Below, piece after piece: positions 13,542 to 13,718 of a DNA stretch of 13,718 bases; the first letter of the stretch is position 1; every line of letters begins with the position of its first letter. The notes beneath the pieces are model-generated. The model searched no databases, was not told where the DNA came from, and was given only the letters and a program-made list of their open reading frames with translations. The translations under genes and the position numbers were made by a program. The stretch lies in assembly GCA_030612165.1 (NCBI GenBank), contig JAUWOK010000021.1:1-13718 (forward strand), given 5' to 3'. The DNA comes from Dehalococcoidia bacterium. GTDB taxonomy: Bacteria > Chloroflexota > Dehalococcoidia > GIF9 > AB-539-J10.

Positions 13542-13718
13542 ATGGCAGTGATGAAGCTTTGTACCATTCCCGATCCGGTTTTAAGACAGAAAGCTCGTAA
13601 AGTAACCAGCTTTGACAACTCTTTGCAGAAGCTGATTGACGACATGATCGAGACCATGCGGGCGGTTTCGGGGGTGGGGCTGGCTGCTCCTCAAGTGGGG
13701 GTGTCTTTGCGTGTCGCG
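13542..13718 (+). CDS. def: Peptide deformylase, N-terminal part, cut by window edge
   Basis: Metalloenzyme that removes the formyl group from the N-terminal methionine of new proteins. The 59 visible codons give the family start (KLCTIPDPVLRQKARKV, residues 5-21) and motif 1 GVGLAAPQVG (44-53), whose GLAAPQ lines the active site. The later motifs (EGCLS and HExxH) lie beyond the edge, so completeness of the metal site cannot be judged. The ATG at 13542 begins 17 nt after the priA stop; another ATG three codons later (13551) is possible, and neither has a clear ribosome-binding site. The priA-def order is common and usually continues with fmt, a reasonable guess for the next gene. Confidence 0.93.
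   Translation, partial: MAVMKLCTIPDPVLRQKARKVTSFDNSLQKLIDDMIETMRAVSGVGLAAPQVGVSLRVA

Overview
This is a gene-dense bacterial chromosome segment of housekeeping genes. No tRNA or rRNA gene, CRISPR array, insertion sequence or phage gene was seen. There are two blocks. On the minus strand, reading right to left, lie mraZ-rsmH-ftsA-ftsZ, then nrdR with a three-domain hypoxanthine phosphoribosyltransferase fusion, then trpE-trpG-trpD, which runs off the left edge. On the plus strand, starting divergently from mraZ, lie trmD-rplS-priA-def, which runs off the right edge.

The organism is probably a member of Chloroflexota, possibly Dehalococcoidia-like, but this is an inference from gene content. 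The trp operon has a T-box leader, a device of Firmicutes and some Chloroflexota and Actinobacteria. The division cluster goes straight from rsmH to ftsA and on to ftsZ, with no ftsL, pbp, mur, mraY, ftsW, murG or ftsQ genes between them. That fits a lineage that has lost peptidoglycan or moved those genes. A Firmicute with a dispersed cluster cannot be excluded.

Region by region. Positions 1-3275 hold the trp operon: a consensus-like promoter, a tryptophan-specific T-box leader (UGG specifier, antiterminator and terminator all visible), then trpE, trpG and trpD with tight or overlapping junctions. Positions 3276-3605 carry no protein gene. They hold a divergent plus-strand promoter and an unidentified, purine-rich candidate small RNA of about 165 nt, whose two ends pair over 13 bp and which ends in a T-run. 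Positions 3606-5647 hold nrdR and the GAF / nuclease-like / HPRT fusion, with a promoter and a probable NrdR box. Positions 5646-5683 are a strong terminator closing the division operon. Positions 5707-9666 are that operon, with a promoter and three 10-nt-spaced MraZ-type repeats at its head. Positions 9862-13718 are the translation and replication-restart block.

Functionally, the window joins tryptophan synthesis under tRNA control, nucleotide supply (a dNTP-sensing repressor beside purine salvage), cell division (the FtsZ ring and its FtsA anchor), and translation or replication maintenance (TrmD, L19, PriA, deformylase). The items most worth a second look are the candidate small RNA at 3331-3497 and the GAF-nuclease-HPRT fusion at 3606-5036.
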